Shown: positions 1 through 8,110, counted from the first letter of the stretch. The stretch is DNA of 11,400 nucleotides from Pseudomonadota bacterium (GCA_023387235.1 JAEWIJ010000008.1:1-11400), one strand, 5' to 3'. Program-made: numbers and translations. Notes: generated by a model not told the origin, from the letters alone.

Positions 1-807
1 CAGGCGCGAGGGGACGGGCCCGACGAAGGGACGCAGGATGTGCGGCACGATGAGCCCGACAAAGCCGATGGTGCCCGAAACGGCCGTGGCCGCGCCGACA
101 GCGAGCGCGGTGCCGGCAACGACCAGCAGGCGCAGGCGCGGCAGTGATGTGCCGAGGTTCGTGGCGACTTCCTCGCCGAGCGTCAGTGCGTCGAGGTCGC
201 GGCCGAGACGCGAGAGCACCACGAGGCCGAGGAGGATCGGCGGCGCGGCGAGCCACACGTGCCGCATGCTGCGGTCACCGAGCGAGCCCATGAGCCAGTA
301 GACGATCTCGACGGCCGCGAAGGGGTTCTGCGAGAGCGTGAGCACGAGTGCGATGAGTGCCGTCGTCAGGCTCGCGATGGCGACGCCGGCGAGGATGAGC
401 GTGATGGGCCCGCCACGCTCGCCGGCAAGCCAGAGCACCACGGCCATGGCGCCTGCTGCGCCGATGAGCGCGCCGAGTGGCAGACCGATGGCGAAGCTCG
501 CCGCGATTCCGGTGTGGATCGCGATGACGGCTCCGAGCGCGGCGCCGCCGGAAATGCCGATAATGCCGGGCTCGGCGAGCGGATTGCGAAGATAGCCTTG
601 CAGCGCCGCGCCGGACATCCCGAGTGCCGCACCGACGAGCAGGGCGAGCAGCGTGCGCGGCAGGCGGATCTCGCTCAGAACGAGCCATGCCTGCTCGCTG
701 GTGCCGAAGCTCACGCCGGCAGGCCCGATCGCGAGCGAGGCAAGCGCGAGCACCAGCGTGATCGCGGCGAGAGCGGGTACGATGTACGGCTGCGCGTCGG
801 CCTTCAT
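1..807 (-). CDS. FecCD/BtuC-type ABC transporter permease (partial, C-terminus outside window)
   Basis: Inner-membrane permease of an ABC importer for metal chelates (ferric siderophore, haem or cobalamin), expected to work as a homodimer with an ATPase not seen here. The reverse strand is open from ATG 807 to base 1, giving 269 residues. The family is about 330-350 residues, so some 60-80 are missing beyond the window. Seen in the sequence: a first membrane helix at about 9-28, the family signature IRLPRTLLALLVGAALGMSG (47-66), then NPLAEPGIIGISGG (75-88), and near the cut end GTIGFVGLIVPHILRP (245-260), close to the matching BtuC/FecCD segment. Its ATG overlaps the stop of the binding-protein gene by 4 bp (ATGA), implying translational coupling. 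The family call is firm. The substrate cannot be fixed from sequence: corrinoid and siderophore both fit. Confidence 0.93.
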   Translation of the reverse strand, partial: MKADAQPYIVPALAAITLVLALASLAIGPAGVSFGTSEQAWLVLSEIRLPRTLLALLVGAALGMSGAALQGYLRNPLAEPGIIGISGGAALGAVIAIHTGIAASFAIGLPLGALIGAAGAMAVVLWLAGERGGPITLILAGVAIASLTTALIALVLTLSQNPFAAVEIVYWLMGSLGDRSMRHVWLAAPPILLGLVVLSRLGRDLDALTLGEEVATNLGTSLPRLRLLVVAGTALAVGAATAVSGTIGFVGLIVPHILRPFVGPVPSRL

Positions 808-1658
808 GCCGGCGGCCTCCGCGAGCCGAGCTGTCGGCGCGTCTCGGAAAGTTTCTCGATGGCGTCGATGATGTATGGCGAGCCGCAGATCCAGTTGCGC
901 CAGGGCAGAACGATGGTCGTTCCGCGCCTCATGGTGGCGGCAATGGCCGGATGCGCGAGCGTGTCGGCGACGACTGTGCGGTATTCCTCGCTCGGACCGG
1001 CAAGCGCGAGAAGGTCCGGTGGATTGGCAACGATGGCTTCGAGCGAGACGCGCCCGCCCGCATCCGGATGAAGTGCCGGGGCAAGATTGCTGAAGCCCGC
1101 GAGGCGCAAGGCCTCGTCTTCGAGCAGGCCGGCGCCCGATGCAATGCCGTTGATCTGATAGATGAGCGCAGTTGGCCGGAAAGCCGCGTTCGGGAGGCCG
1201 ATGCGGGAGAGGCGTGCATCAAAAGCGGTGATGATCGACTGGCCCTTGGCGACGTCGCCGGTCACCTCGGCCATGCGCGCAATGGATTTTTTCACGCCCT
1301 CGATCGTGTGCGCCATGGGGATTTCGGCGACACGCCGTCCAATGCGCCGAAGGAGCGATGCCGTCGCCGGCGATGTGAACTCGGCGTTGACGACGAGGTC
1401 GGGATCGAGGGCCAGCACCTCCTCGGCATCCGCGTGGACGCGTTTGAAGCGACGCGCACGCTCGGCAATGGGCGAGATGAGAGGATCGGTTGCGTTCACG
1501 CTCAGCGCCTGGATGCGCTCAGGCGCGACGAGATCGATAAGCAGGATGTCCGTGCAGAGGTTGAGCGAGACAATGCGCCGTGGCTTTGTCTCTTGCGCTG
1601 ACGCGAGCGCGGGCGAAAGCGCAAGCGCCAGGAGGACGAGGACGCATCTGAGGATCAT
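804..1658 (-). CDS. Periplasmic substrate-binding protein of a metal-chelate ABC importer (BtuF/FepB-like)
   Basis: Captures a metal chelate in the periplasm and hands it to the permease encoded immediately downstream. The 284-residue product has a clear Sec signal peptide: Arg4, a hydrophobic core at about 5-18, and ALASA before Gln22, so cleavage is likely after Ala21. The mature protein opens with RRIVSLNLCTDILLIDL (27-43), the usual first strand and helix of the PF01497 periplasmic-binding fold. The ALDPDLVV segment and the single long linker pattern fit the same fold. The C-terminus has a Trp/Cys segment (WRNWICGSPYIIDAIEKL) resembling the end of BtuF-type proteins. It starts 8 bp after the uvrC stop with no strong Shine-Dalgarno, and overlaps the permease start by 4 bp. 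Cobalamin, cobinamide or ferric siderophore are all possible ligands. No TonB receptor is present to decide. Confidence 0.88.
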   Translation of the reverse strand: MILRCVLVLLALALSPALASAQETKPRRIVSLNLCTDILLIDLVAPERIQALSVNATDPLISPIAERARRFKRVHADAEEVLALDPDLVVNAEFTSPATASLLRRIGRRVAEIPMAHTIEGVKKSIARMAEVTGDVAKGQSIITAFDARLSRIGLPNAAFRPTALIYQINGIASGAGLLEDEALRLAGFSNLAPALHPDAGGRVSLEAIVANPPDLLALAGPSEEYRTVVADTLAHPAIAATMRRGTTIVLPWRNWICGSPYIIDAIEKLSETRRQLGSRRPPA

Positions 1659-1666
1659 GGATGCGC

Positions 1667-3664
1667 CTACCGGTCCCGCTCGTGGAAATGATCGTAGATG
1701 CGTTGCGCGGTCTCCTGCGAGATGCCGCTGACGGCGGAGAGATCGGAAACGCTCGCGCGGCTCACGGCTTTGGCCGAGCCGAAATGATGGAGGAGCGCGC
1801 GCTTGCGCGTCGGGCCGATGCCGTCGATCTCGTCGAGCGGATTGGCGCCGATGGCCTTGGTGCGGCGCGCGCGATGGGCGCCGATGGCGAAGCGGTGCGC
1901 TTCATCGCGCAGGCGCTGGACGAAATAGAGCACGGGATCGCGCGACTCGAGCATGATCGGATGGTCGCGGCCGGGGATATGGAAATGCTCGCGGCCGGCA
2001 TCGCGGTCCGGGCCCTTGGCGACGCCGATGAGGGCGACGTCGGTGATGCCGAAGCCCTCGAAAACCTCGCGCGCCACATTGAGCTGGCCGAGGCCGCCGT
2101 CGATCAGCACCAGATCGGGCTTGTCGGGAAATGCGATCTCGTCAGCTTCCTCCAGCTCATCCGAGGGAGCGATATCTGCCGGCGTTTCCGGCACGTTGTC
2201 GATCTCGACCGGGCTCTCGTCGACGGTGGCCGTGGGGGCGATGCGCTTGAAGCGGCGCGTGAGCACTTCGCGCATCATGGCGTAGTCGTCGCCGGGCGTG
2301 AGGTCGACGGACTTGATGTTGAACTTGCGGTACTGTCCTTTGACCATGCCGTCCGGTCCGGCGACGATCATACCGCCGACCGCATTCGTGCCCGAGACAT
2401 GGCTGTTGTCGAACACCTCGATGCGGCGCGGCACCTGCTCGAGGCCGAAACGGTCGGCGAGCGCTTCGAGGAGGCGGCGCTGCGAGGCGCCTTCCGCGAG
2501 GCGGCGGCCGAGCGCTTCCTTGGCGTTGGCCTGTGCGTGCTCGACGACGCCGGTCTTGCTGCCGCGCTGGGGCACACGGATCTCGACCTTGCGCTCGGCC
2601 TTGAGCGAGAGGGCTTCAGCGAGCAACTCGCGGCTCGGCACGTCGTGCGAGAGCAGGATCAGGCGCGGCACGGGCTTGTCGTCGTAGAACTGCGCGATGA
2701 AGGAATCGAGCACCTCGCCGATATCGAGCGAACGATCGGCACGCGGGAAGTACGCGCGATTGCCCCAGTTCTGGCCCGTGCGGAAGAAGAACACCTGCAC
2801 GCAGGTCTGCCCACCGTCCTGATAGGCGCCGAAGACGTCGGCTTCCTCGATGCCCTCGGGATTGATCGTCTGGTCGGCCGTGACGTGACTGAGCGCGGAG
2901 AGGCGATTGCGGATCGCGGCCGCCTGCTCGAACTCGAGGGCATCGGACGCGGCCATCATGCGCGCCTTCAATTGCTGGCGCACATCCTGACTGCCGCCGC
3001 GCAGAAAGCGGCAGGCTTCGTCAACGAGCCGGCCGTAGTCTGGTAGACTGATCTCGCCGGTGCAGGGCGCCGAGCAGCGTTTGATCTGGAAGAGCAGGCA
3101 GGGGCGCGTGCGGCTCTCGTAGACAGAGTCCGAGCACGAGCGCAGAAGGAAGGCGCGCTGCAGCGTGTTGATGGCGCGATTGACGGCGCCGGCGGAGGCG
3201 AACGGCCCGAAGTAGTCGCCTTTGCGTTTGCGCGCGCCGCGATGCTTCATGATCTGCGGCGCGCCATGGTCGCGCGCGATCAGGATGTAGGGAAATGACT
3301 TGTCGTCGCGCAGGAGGACGTTGAAGCGGGGCCGGAAGCGCTTGATGAGGTTCGCTTCGAGCAGCAGCGCCTCGCTCTCGGTGCGCGTCGTGACGAACTC
3401 CATGCTCGCCGTCGCCGAGATCATGCGGGCAATGCGGTTCGTGTGGCCGCCGAGACGGGTGTAGTTCGAGACGCGCGCCTTGAGACTGCGGGCCTTACCG
3501 ACGTAGATCACGTCGCCATCGGCATTGATCATGCGATAGACGCCCGGCGCCGCCGGCAGCGTCTTGAGATAGGCATTGATCACATCGGGGCCACGGGGGA
3601 CTGGCGCGTCCGCGGGCGAGGCCCCATCCTGGCCGTTCTGCTGAATGTCGGTCGGCGCACTCAT
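1667..3664 (-). CDS. uvrC: UvrABC system protein C (excinuclease subunit)
   Basis: Makes both incisions around a DNA lesion after UvrA/UvrB recognition in nucleotide excision repair (cytoplasm). The product is 665 residues. The GIY-YIG nuclease domain (about 38-120) has GVY 41-43, YVG 54-56 and the ESEALLLEANLIKRFRPRFN block. Cys177, 189, 197 and 201 keep the 12-8-4 spacing of the E. coli UvrC iron-sulfur ligands. A UVR motif (about 230-260) is the UvrB-binding segment. The RNase H-like nuclease shows Asp419 (FDNSH), Asp459/460 (GDDYAMM), Asp522 (LIDGG) and His590 (RDEAHRF). A C-terminal helix-hairpin-helix pair covers about 608-660. The frame stays open upstream to 3796, but that start would overlap selO and adds 44 residues unlike the family, so ATG 3664 was chosen. 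No good ribosome-binding site is visible. An acidic insert at about 475-513 precedes the third catalytic segment. Confidence 0.97.
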   Translation of the reverse strand: MSAPTDIQQNGQDGASPADAPVPRGPDVINAYLKTLPAAPGVYRMINADGDVIYVGKARSLKARVSNYTRLGGHTNRIARMISATASMEFVTTRTESEALLLEANLIKRFRPRFNVLLRDDKSFPYILIARDHGAPQIMKHRGARKRKGDYFGPFASAGAVNRAINTLQRAFLLRSCSDSVYESRTRPCLLFQIKRCSAPCTGEISLPDYGRLVDEACRFLRGGSQDVRQQLKARMMAASDALEFEQAAAIRNRLSALSHVTADQTINPEGIEEADVFGAYQDGGQTCVQVFFFRTGQNWGNRAYFPRADRSLDIGEVLDSFIAQFYDDKPVPRLILLSHDVPSRELLAEALSLKAERKVEIRVPQRGSKTGVVEHAQANAKEALGRRLAEGASQRRLLEALADRFGLEQVPRRIEVFDNSHVSGTNAVGGMIVAGPDGMVKGQYRKFNIKSVDLTPGDDYAMMREVLTRRFKRIAPTATVDESPVEIDNVPETPADIAPSDELEEADEIAFPDKPDLVLIDGGLGQLNVAREVFEGFGITDVALIGVAKGPDRDAGREHFHIPGRDHPIMLESRDPVLYFVQRLRDEAHRFAIGAHRARRTKAIGANPLDEIDGIGPTRKRALLHHFGSAKAVSRASVSDLSAVSGISQETAQRIYDHFHERDR

Positions 3665-3784
3665 GGCGGGACAATTGGGCCGGTACAGCGCCCTGGTCAA
3701 GTCGCCCGCCGGACCCGATATAGAGTATAGATCGCTCGGCGCCCCGATGGCTGCCGCCCCTACAACCCGGACCGGGAAGAACTC
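3665..3784. promoter_or_regulatory. Divergent uvrC/selO promoter region
   Basis: A 120-bp spacer between two divergent starts must hold both promoters if each gene has its own. Its centre (3718-3731) is a short AT-rich island in otherwise GC-rich DNA. Read towards selO it contains TATAGA twice, at 3719-3724 and 3726-3731. Read towards uvrC it contains TATACT (complement of 3724-3729), five of six bases of a sigma70 -10 box, about 60 bases before the uvrC ATG. No convincing -35 hexamer was found at 16-18 bp for either direction, and no LexA-type (SOS) operator was recognised. The promoter role is inferred from position and composition. Confidence 0.4.
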
Positions 3785-5281
3785 ATGACCGCGCAACCGG
3801 AACCTTCAGTCTTTCTGCCGCTCGAGAACAGCTATGCACGGCTGCCCGATCGCTTTTATGCGCGCCTCGCGCCGACGCAGGTGAGAGCGCCACGCCTCGT
3901 CAAGCTGAACGAGGGCTTGGCGCGCGAGCTTGGCCTCGATCCGGATTATCTCTCATCGCCCGAGGGCGTGGATATCCTGGCCGGCAACCGCGTGCCGACT
4001 GGTTCCGAGCCCCTGGCCATGGCCTATGCCGGGCATCAGTTCGGCGGGTTTTCGCCCCAGCTCGGCGACGGGCGCGCGATCCTGCTCGGCGAGGTGATCG
4101 ACCGGAATGGCGCGCGCCGGGACATCCAGCTCAAGGGCTCGGGGCCGACGCCGTTCTCGCGGCGGGGCGATGGGCGGGCGGCATTGGGACCGGTGCTGCG
4201 CGAGTACATCATCGGCGAAGCCATGCACGCGCTCGGCATTCCGACGACGCGGGCGCTCGCGGCCGTGAGCACCGGCGAGGACGTCATGCGGGAGAAGGCA
4301 CTGCCGGGCGCGGTGCTGACGCGCGTCGCGGCGAGCCACATTCGCGTCGGGACGTTCCAGTTCTTCGCCGTGCGTCGTGATGCGGAGGGGCTGAAGGCCC
4401 TCGTGGATTATGTCATCGCACGGCACTATCCGGATCTGGCCGGAGCGGAGAACCCGGCTGCGGCGCTGCTCGTGCGCGTGATCGACAGGCAGGCCGAACT
4501 CATCGCGCGCTGGATGCTCATCGGCTTCATCCACGGTGTCATGAATACGGACAACATGGCGATCTCGGGCGAGACGATCGACTATGGCCCGTGCGCTTTC
4601 ATGGACACATACGATCCGGCGACCGTCTATAGCTCCATCGACGAACACGGGCGTTACGCGTACGGCAATCAGCCGGTCATCGGGCAGTGGAACCTCTCGC
4701 GTCTCGCCGAGGCATTGCTGCCGGTGATCGATGAAGATCGAGAGAAGGCCGTCGACATCGCGCAGGAAGCCATCAACAGCTATCCGGCGAAGTTCGAGGC
4801 CGCTTTCATTGCGGGCTATCGCAGGAAGCTCGGGCTCTTTACGGCCGAGGACGGCGATGCGGCGCTTGCAAAGCAGCTCATGGACGTGATGGCCGCAAGC
4901 AAGGCGGACTTCACGTTGACGTTCCGTGGGTTGTCGGAGGCGGCGGGCGACGTAGCAGCGGATGCCAGGGTGCGCGAGCTGTTCGACAATCCGGCCGCAT
5001 TCGATGCGTGGGCCGTGGAATGGCGCGCGCGGCTCGCGCGCGAAGGCGGCGATGCTTCGGAGCGCGCGGCGACGATGAAAGCGGTGAACCCGGCCTTCAT
5101 TCCGCGCAATCATCTTGTCGAGGAGGCGCTGGCTGCAGCGGTCAACAGCGGCGATCTCGCGCCTTTCGAGAAGCTGATCGGCGTGCTCGCGCGGCCGTTC
5201 GAGGATCAGCCGGATGTGCCAGAGTACACGCTGCCGCCGCGTCCCGAGCAGGTCGTGCGCGCGACGTTCTGCGGAACCTGA
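3785..5281 (+). CDS. selO: Protein adenylyltransferase SelO (YdiU/UPF0061 family pseudokinase)
   Basis: SelO transfers AMP from ATP to hydroxyl side chains of target proteins and is linked to the oxidative-stress response. The 498-residue product matches the family in length and content. Seen: ENSYARLPDRFYARLAP near the N-terminus, GHQFGGFSPQLGDGRA, QLKGSGPTPFSRRGDGRA with the nucleotide-binding Lys117, Glu140 23 residues later, Arg180, GVMNTDNMAI (Asp256, Asn257) and DYGPCAFMD with Asp266. These keep the spacing of the characterised Pseudomonas enzyme (K113, E136, D252, N253, D262). Cys270 and Cys496, the third residue from the end, correspond to the E. coli redox pair C272/C476. Start ATG 3785 is preceded by a GGGAAGA-type ribosome site. 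It stands alone on its strand, facing a convergent MFS gene with no gap. Confidence 0.96.
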   Translation: MTAQPEPSVFLPLENSYARLPDRFYARLAPTQVRAPRLVKLNEGLARELGLDPDYLSSPEGVDILAGNRVPTGSEPLAMAYAGHQFGGFSPQLGDGRAILLGEVIDRNGARRDIQLKGSGPTPFSRRGDGRAALGPVLREYIIGEAMHALGIPTTRALAAVSTGEDVMREKALPGAVLTRVAASHIRVGTFQFFAVRRDAEGLKALVDYVIARHYPDLAGAENPAAALLVRVIDRQAELIARWMLIGFIHGVMNTDNMAISGETIDYGPCAFMDTYDPATVYSSIDEHGRYAYGNQPVIGQWNLSRLAEALLPVIDEDREKAVDIAQEAINSYPAKFEAAFIAGYRRKLGLFTAEDGDAALAKQLMDVMAASKADFTLTFRGLSEAAGDVAADARVRELFDNPAAFDAWAVEWRARLAREGGDASERAATMKAVNPAFIPRNHLVEEALAAAVNSGDLAPFEKLIGVLARPFEDQPDVPEYTLPPRPEQVVRATFCGT

Positions 5282-6502
5282 TCAGCGGCGTCCACCGGCC
5301 ATGGCCGCCGAGGCCGGATCGGCACGCAGGCGCGCCATGGCCGCGATACCGATCGCGGGGCCGAGTGCCAGGATCATGAAGGCGTAGGTCCAGCCGAGGC
5401 TGCTCACCACGTAGGGCATGACGTGGATCGTGACGAGCGTCAGCAGAAAGCCGATGCACGTCTGAACGGTCAGCATGGTGCCGACGAGTGTGCGATCGCT
5501 GAGCTCGGTGACGGAGGCGGAAAACTGCGCCGAATCCGAGACGATCGTTATCCCCCAGATGATGCCGATGAGCAGGATGAGCCACGCGGGTCCGCCGAAG
5601 GCGAAGCCCATCACCAGTGCGCATGTACCGCTGACGGTGAGCGATGCGATGGTGACGGCTGTGCGGCCGATGCGATCGGCGGCCCATCCGCCGGCGAGGC
5701 AGCCGATGGCGCCGCTGGCGATGATGAGGAAGGTCGCGACACTCGCACCGATGGGTGGCGCATCGCCGTAACGCAGCGTGAAGCTCGCCGCGAGGAACGT
5801 GCCGATCCAGGCCCACATGGCATAGAGCTCCCACATGTGGCCGAAGTAGCCGAGATTGGCGAGGCGCAGCGGGCGTCGGCGGAACGCCTCGGTCGCATTC
5901 GCAAGGCGGAAGGGCGGTGCGGGCGCGCGGTTCGGCCCGAGCTCGACGCGGCGGATGAGCAGCGCGCCGGCGATCGCACAAACGCCCGCGACGATGCACG
6001 GCACGCGCCAGTCGAGGCCGAGCGGCACGAAGAGATGCGGCATGGCGGAGCCGAGCGTCACCGCGCCGACGAGCAGGCCGATGAGGAGGCCGAGATCGCC
6101 CTTGGCCCAGGTCGCCGCCATCTTCATGCCCACGGGATAGACACCGGCGAGGCAGAAGCCCGTGACGAAGCGGAGAACCGGCACGGCCACATCGGTCGGC
6201 GAGAACATGACGACCGCGAGACAGGCGGCGCCGGCAATCATTGCCGACATCATGAAGAGATTGCGCAGCTCGTAGCGGTCCGCGGCGCTCAGCAGGGCAC
6301 TCGTGATCGTGCCGCCGACGAAGCCGGCCTGCACGCTGCTTGTCATGAGCCCTTCCTGGAAGGGCGTGAGCGTCCAGCCCTGGCGCATGGCGGCGAGCGA
6401 GGCAGTGGTCGCGAACCACGTGGTCATGGCCGCGACCTGAGCGAGCAGCAGGAAAACGAGGGAGCGCGTGCGGACGGCTGTCGGATCGCTGCTCGCCGGC
6501 AT
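5282..6502 (-). CDS. Major facilitator superfamily (MFS) transporter
   Basis: Inner-membrane secondary transporter of about 12 helices; 406 residues is normal for MFS_1. The N-terminal helix follows a short polar tail (SLVFLLLAQVAAMTTWFAT). FVTGFCLAGVYPVGMKM in helix 4 resembles NarK/CynX-like and sugar-phosphate-permease-like members. The second half begins with GYFGHMWELYAMWAWIGTF and carries the motif-A-like AGGWAADRIGRTAV in the central-to-C-terminal loop. Its ATG lies 4 bp after the stop of the neighbouring MFS gene, so the two are probably co-transcribed and coupled. Its stop codon abuts the selO stop. The substrate is unknown: the sequence shows no diagnostic residue. The family call is secure, the subfamily is not. 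Confidence 0.9.
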   Translation of the reverse strand: MPASSDPTAVRTRSLVFLLLAQVAAMTTWFATTASLAAMRQGWTLTPFQEGLMTSSVQAGFVGGTITSALLSAADRYELRNLFMMSAMIAGAACLAVVMFSPTDVAVPVLRFVTGFCLAGVYPVGMKMAATWAKGDLGLLIGLLVGAVTLGSAMPHLFVPLGLDWRVPCIVAGVCAIAGALLIRRVELGPNRAPAPPFRLANATEAFRRRPLRLANLGYFGHMWELYAMWAWIGTFLAASFTLRYGDAPPIGASVATFLIIASGAIGCLAGGWAADRIGRTAVTIASLTVSGTCALVMGFAFGGPAWLILLIGIIWGITIVSDSAQFSASVTELSDRTLVGTMLTVQTCIGFLLTLVTIHVMPYVVSSLGWTYAFMILALGPAIGIAAMARLRADPASAAMAGGRR

Positions 6503-6506
6503 TGGC

Positions 6507-7703
6507 TCAGGCCTTTCGTCGTGGGTGCGACTCGGATGCGAAAATGGCGAAGGCCGCGCCGATCAGCACGAGTCCCGAGGCGCCGGCGAGCAGCGCGGTG
6601 ACCGGTCCGTACAGATCGGCGATGAAGCCGAGTGCGAGCGGGCCGACGACGTAGCCGATGTCGCCCGTCATGCGGAATGTGCTCATGGCGGCAGCGTTCA
6701 TGCCGGGAGGCGCGGTATCGGCGGCATAGGCGGCAGGCGCGGCGCCGCCGGCGGCGATCGCGATGCCCCAGACGATGCAGGCCGCGAGGAACCATGCATA
6801 GGATGGCGCGAAGCAGAAGAGCACCATGGAGAGGCCGCTGATCAGCGTCACGGGTACGATCACGGTCTTGCGTCCGTAGCGATCCGCGAGCCATCCGGCA
6901 GGATAGGCGGAGAAGAGCCCCGCGATGCTGCCGAGCATGAGGCCGAAGCCGATCGCCGTCACGGAGATGCCGAGCCGCGCCGTCGCGAGAATGGGGATGA
7001 TGGCGAAGAGACCGCCCGTGCGCACGACCGCATTCATGAGCGAGATGAGGCTCACGAGCACGTAGCCCGTGTTGCGGGTCAGCGTGCGGATCTGCGCGAG
7101 GAACGAGAGCTTGGGCGCGCCGGTGGTGCTTGGCGCACGCGCCATCTCGCGCGTTTCGCGCACGGCAAACCATGCGACGGTGGTCGCGAGAAAGGCGCCG
7201 AGGCCAGCGAAGATGAAGGGTGCGCCGAGGCCGAAGTGCTCCGCCAGCAGGCCGCCGGGAAAGGGGCCGATCCCGACCGAGAAAATGAAGGTCCCCTGGT
7301 AGATCGCGATCATGCGCCCGCGCACTTCGGGTGTGCTGATGTCGGCAAGTACGACCTGTCCCGTCGTGAGGACGAGACCGGCGCCGAAGCCTGCGACGAA
7401 CCTTGCGATGATGAACTCCGGGTAGCTCGTCGCCCATGCGCACCAGAGATTGCCGGCGGCCGAGATGAGACCGCCCATCGCGAGACTCGGCCGCCGCCCG
7501 ATCCAATCCGAGATCTGCCCGGCCGGAAGCGCGGAGAGGCAGCGCGCGAGGCCGTAGGCGGCAACGGCCATGCCGATCGCGGATGCCGGCACGCCGAACG
7601 ACTGCGCGTAGAGCGCGAGCGAGGGCACCATGGCTCCGAAGCCGAGCTGGTTCACGGCGACGAGGACGCACATCCAGATGAGTATTTGGCGCTCGGGCGA
7701 CAT
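6507..7703 (-). CDS. MFS transporter, DHA1-like efflux type
   Basis: A 398-residue membrane protein with the 12-helix MFS pattern. Motif A, GQISDWIGRRPSL, lies at 62-74 between helices 2 and 3, and is repeated in the second half as AGWLADRYGRKTV. The segment FSVGIGPFPGGLL in helix 5 follows motif C (GxxxGPxxGG), which is typical of proton-driven drug and metabolite exporters, so export is more likely than uptake. This is inferred from family knowledge. It sits between the YdhR-like gene (16 bp upstream) and a second MFS gene (4 bp downstream), apparently as the middle gene of an operon. No strong Shine-Dalgarno precedes ATG 7703. The substrate is unknown. A link to the product or substrate of the YdhR-like protein is possible but unproven. 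Confidence 0.92.
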   Translation of the reverse strand: MSPERQILIWMCVLVAVNQLGFGAMVPSLALYAQSFGVPASAIGMAVAAYGLARCLSALPAGQISDWIGRRPSLAMGGLISAAGNLWCAWATSYPEFIIARFVAGFGAGLVLTTGQVVLADISTPEVRGRMIAIYQGTFIFSVGIGPFPGGLLAEHFGLGAPFIFAGLGAFLATTVAWFAVRETREMARAPSTTGAPKLSFLAQIRTLTRNTGYVLVSLISLMNAVVRTGGLFAIIPILATARLGISVTAIGFGLMLGSIAGLFSAYPAGWLADRYGRKTVIVPVTLISGLSMVLFCFAPSYAWFLAACIVWGIAIAAGGAAPAAYAADTAPPGMNAAAMSTFRMTGDIGYVVGPLALGFIADLYGPVTALLAGASGLVLIGAAFAIFASESHPRRKA

Positions 7704-7719
7704 GCGGTGCAGGCGTCGC

Positions 7720-8037
7720 TCAGCCGTTGTCGCGCACGAGCGTTTCGCCCTTGATGTTGTCCACCGTGACGTAGCTCTCGTAGTAGGTGATCATCGGCTC
7801 GGCACCGAAACGCTCCTTTGCCTCGGCGCGCCACGCAGGGCTGAACCAGGCTTCTGCCGCCTCGCGCGATGTCCAGTAATAGACGCCGCCACCACCTGCC
7901 TCACCGTTCAAAAAGTCCTTCCGAAGAAGACCTTTGTTGCCGAGTGCGCGGAAGGTCGGCGCGGATTTGGTCTGGGCCGCGACGGCGGCCGCTTTCGGAC
8001 GCTGGGGCATGGGGATCTGAACCACGGCGATAATCAT
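7720..8037 (-). CDS. YdhR-like dimeric alpha-beta-barrel protein (putative monooxygenase fold)
   Basis: A small soluble protein of 105 residues. The start is set at ATG 8037, because AGGAG lies 8 bases upstream; an in-frame GTG at 8046 would overlap that site. Seen: an N-terminal strand (MIIAVVQIPMP), then GLLRKDFLNGEAGGGGVYYW, a helix (TSREAAEAWFSPAWRAEAKERFG), and a final strand (ITYYESYVTVDN). This order and the 'GLxRKxFL...GGxYxWxSREAAEAW' pattern fit the YdhR/antibiotic-biosynthesis-monooxygenase-like ferredoxin-fold families, which act as dimers. Many members have no proven reaction and need no bound cofactor, so monooxygenase activity is only a family-level guess. It is the first gene of a probable operon with two MFS transporters, and is divergent from a third MFS gene. 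Confidence 0.8.
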   Translation of the reverse strand: MIIAVVQIPMPQRPKAAAVAAQTKSAPTFRALGNKGLLRKDFLNGEAGGGGVYYWTSREAAEAWFSPAWRAEAKERFGAEPMITYYESYVTVDNIKGETLVRDNG

Positions 8038-8045
8038 TCCGTGCA

Positions 8046-8050
8046 CTCCT
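8046..8050 (-). promoter_or_regulatory. Shine-Dalgarno AGGAG deciding the start of the YdhR-like gene
   Basis: On the minus strand AGGAG stands 8 bases before ATG 8037. The longer start, GTG 8046, lies right against this motif and has no ribosome site of its own at a usable distance. The shorter 105-residue product is therefore preferred. Confidence 0.65.
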
Positions 8051-8110
8051 GGGTGCGCTCAGGCACGATTGCCGAAACTCCGAAGGGCCGACATCATGGG
8101 TGTGCCGCAG

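Noticed and set aside
1661..3046. Long plus-strand open frame (461 codons) opposite uvrC
   Set aside because: It is antisense to a full-length UvrC with intact catalytic residues. Its composition (Ala, Arg, Asp, Glu, His repeats) is that of a GC-rich shadow frame without domain features.
3665..3796. N-terminal extension of UvrC to ATG 3796
   Set aside because: The extra 44 residues do not resemble UvrC, would overlap the selO start and would swallow the divergent promoter region.
5142..6419. Overlapping minus-strand frame (425 codons) in the MFS and selO 3' region
   Set aside because: It is the +1-type shadow of the MFS gene on the same strand and runs into selO; the His/Arg-rich translation lacks membrane segments.
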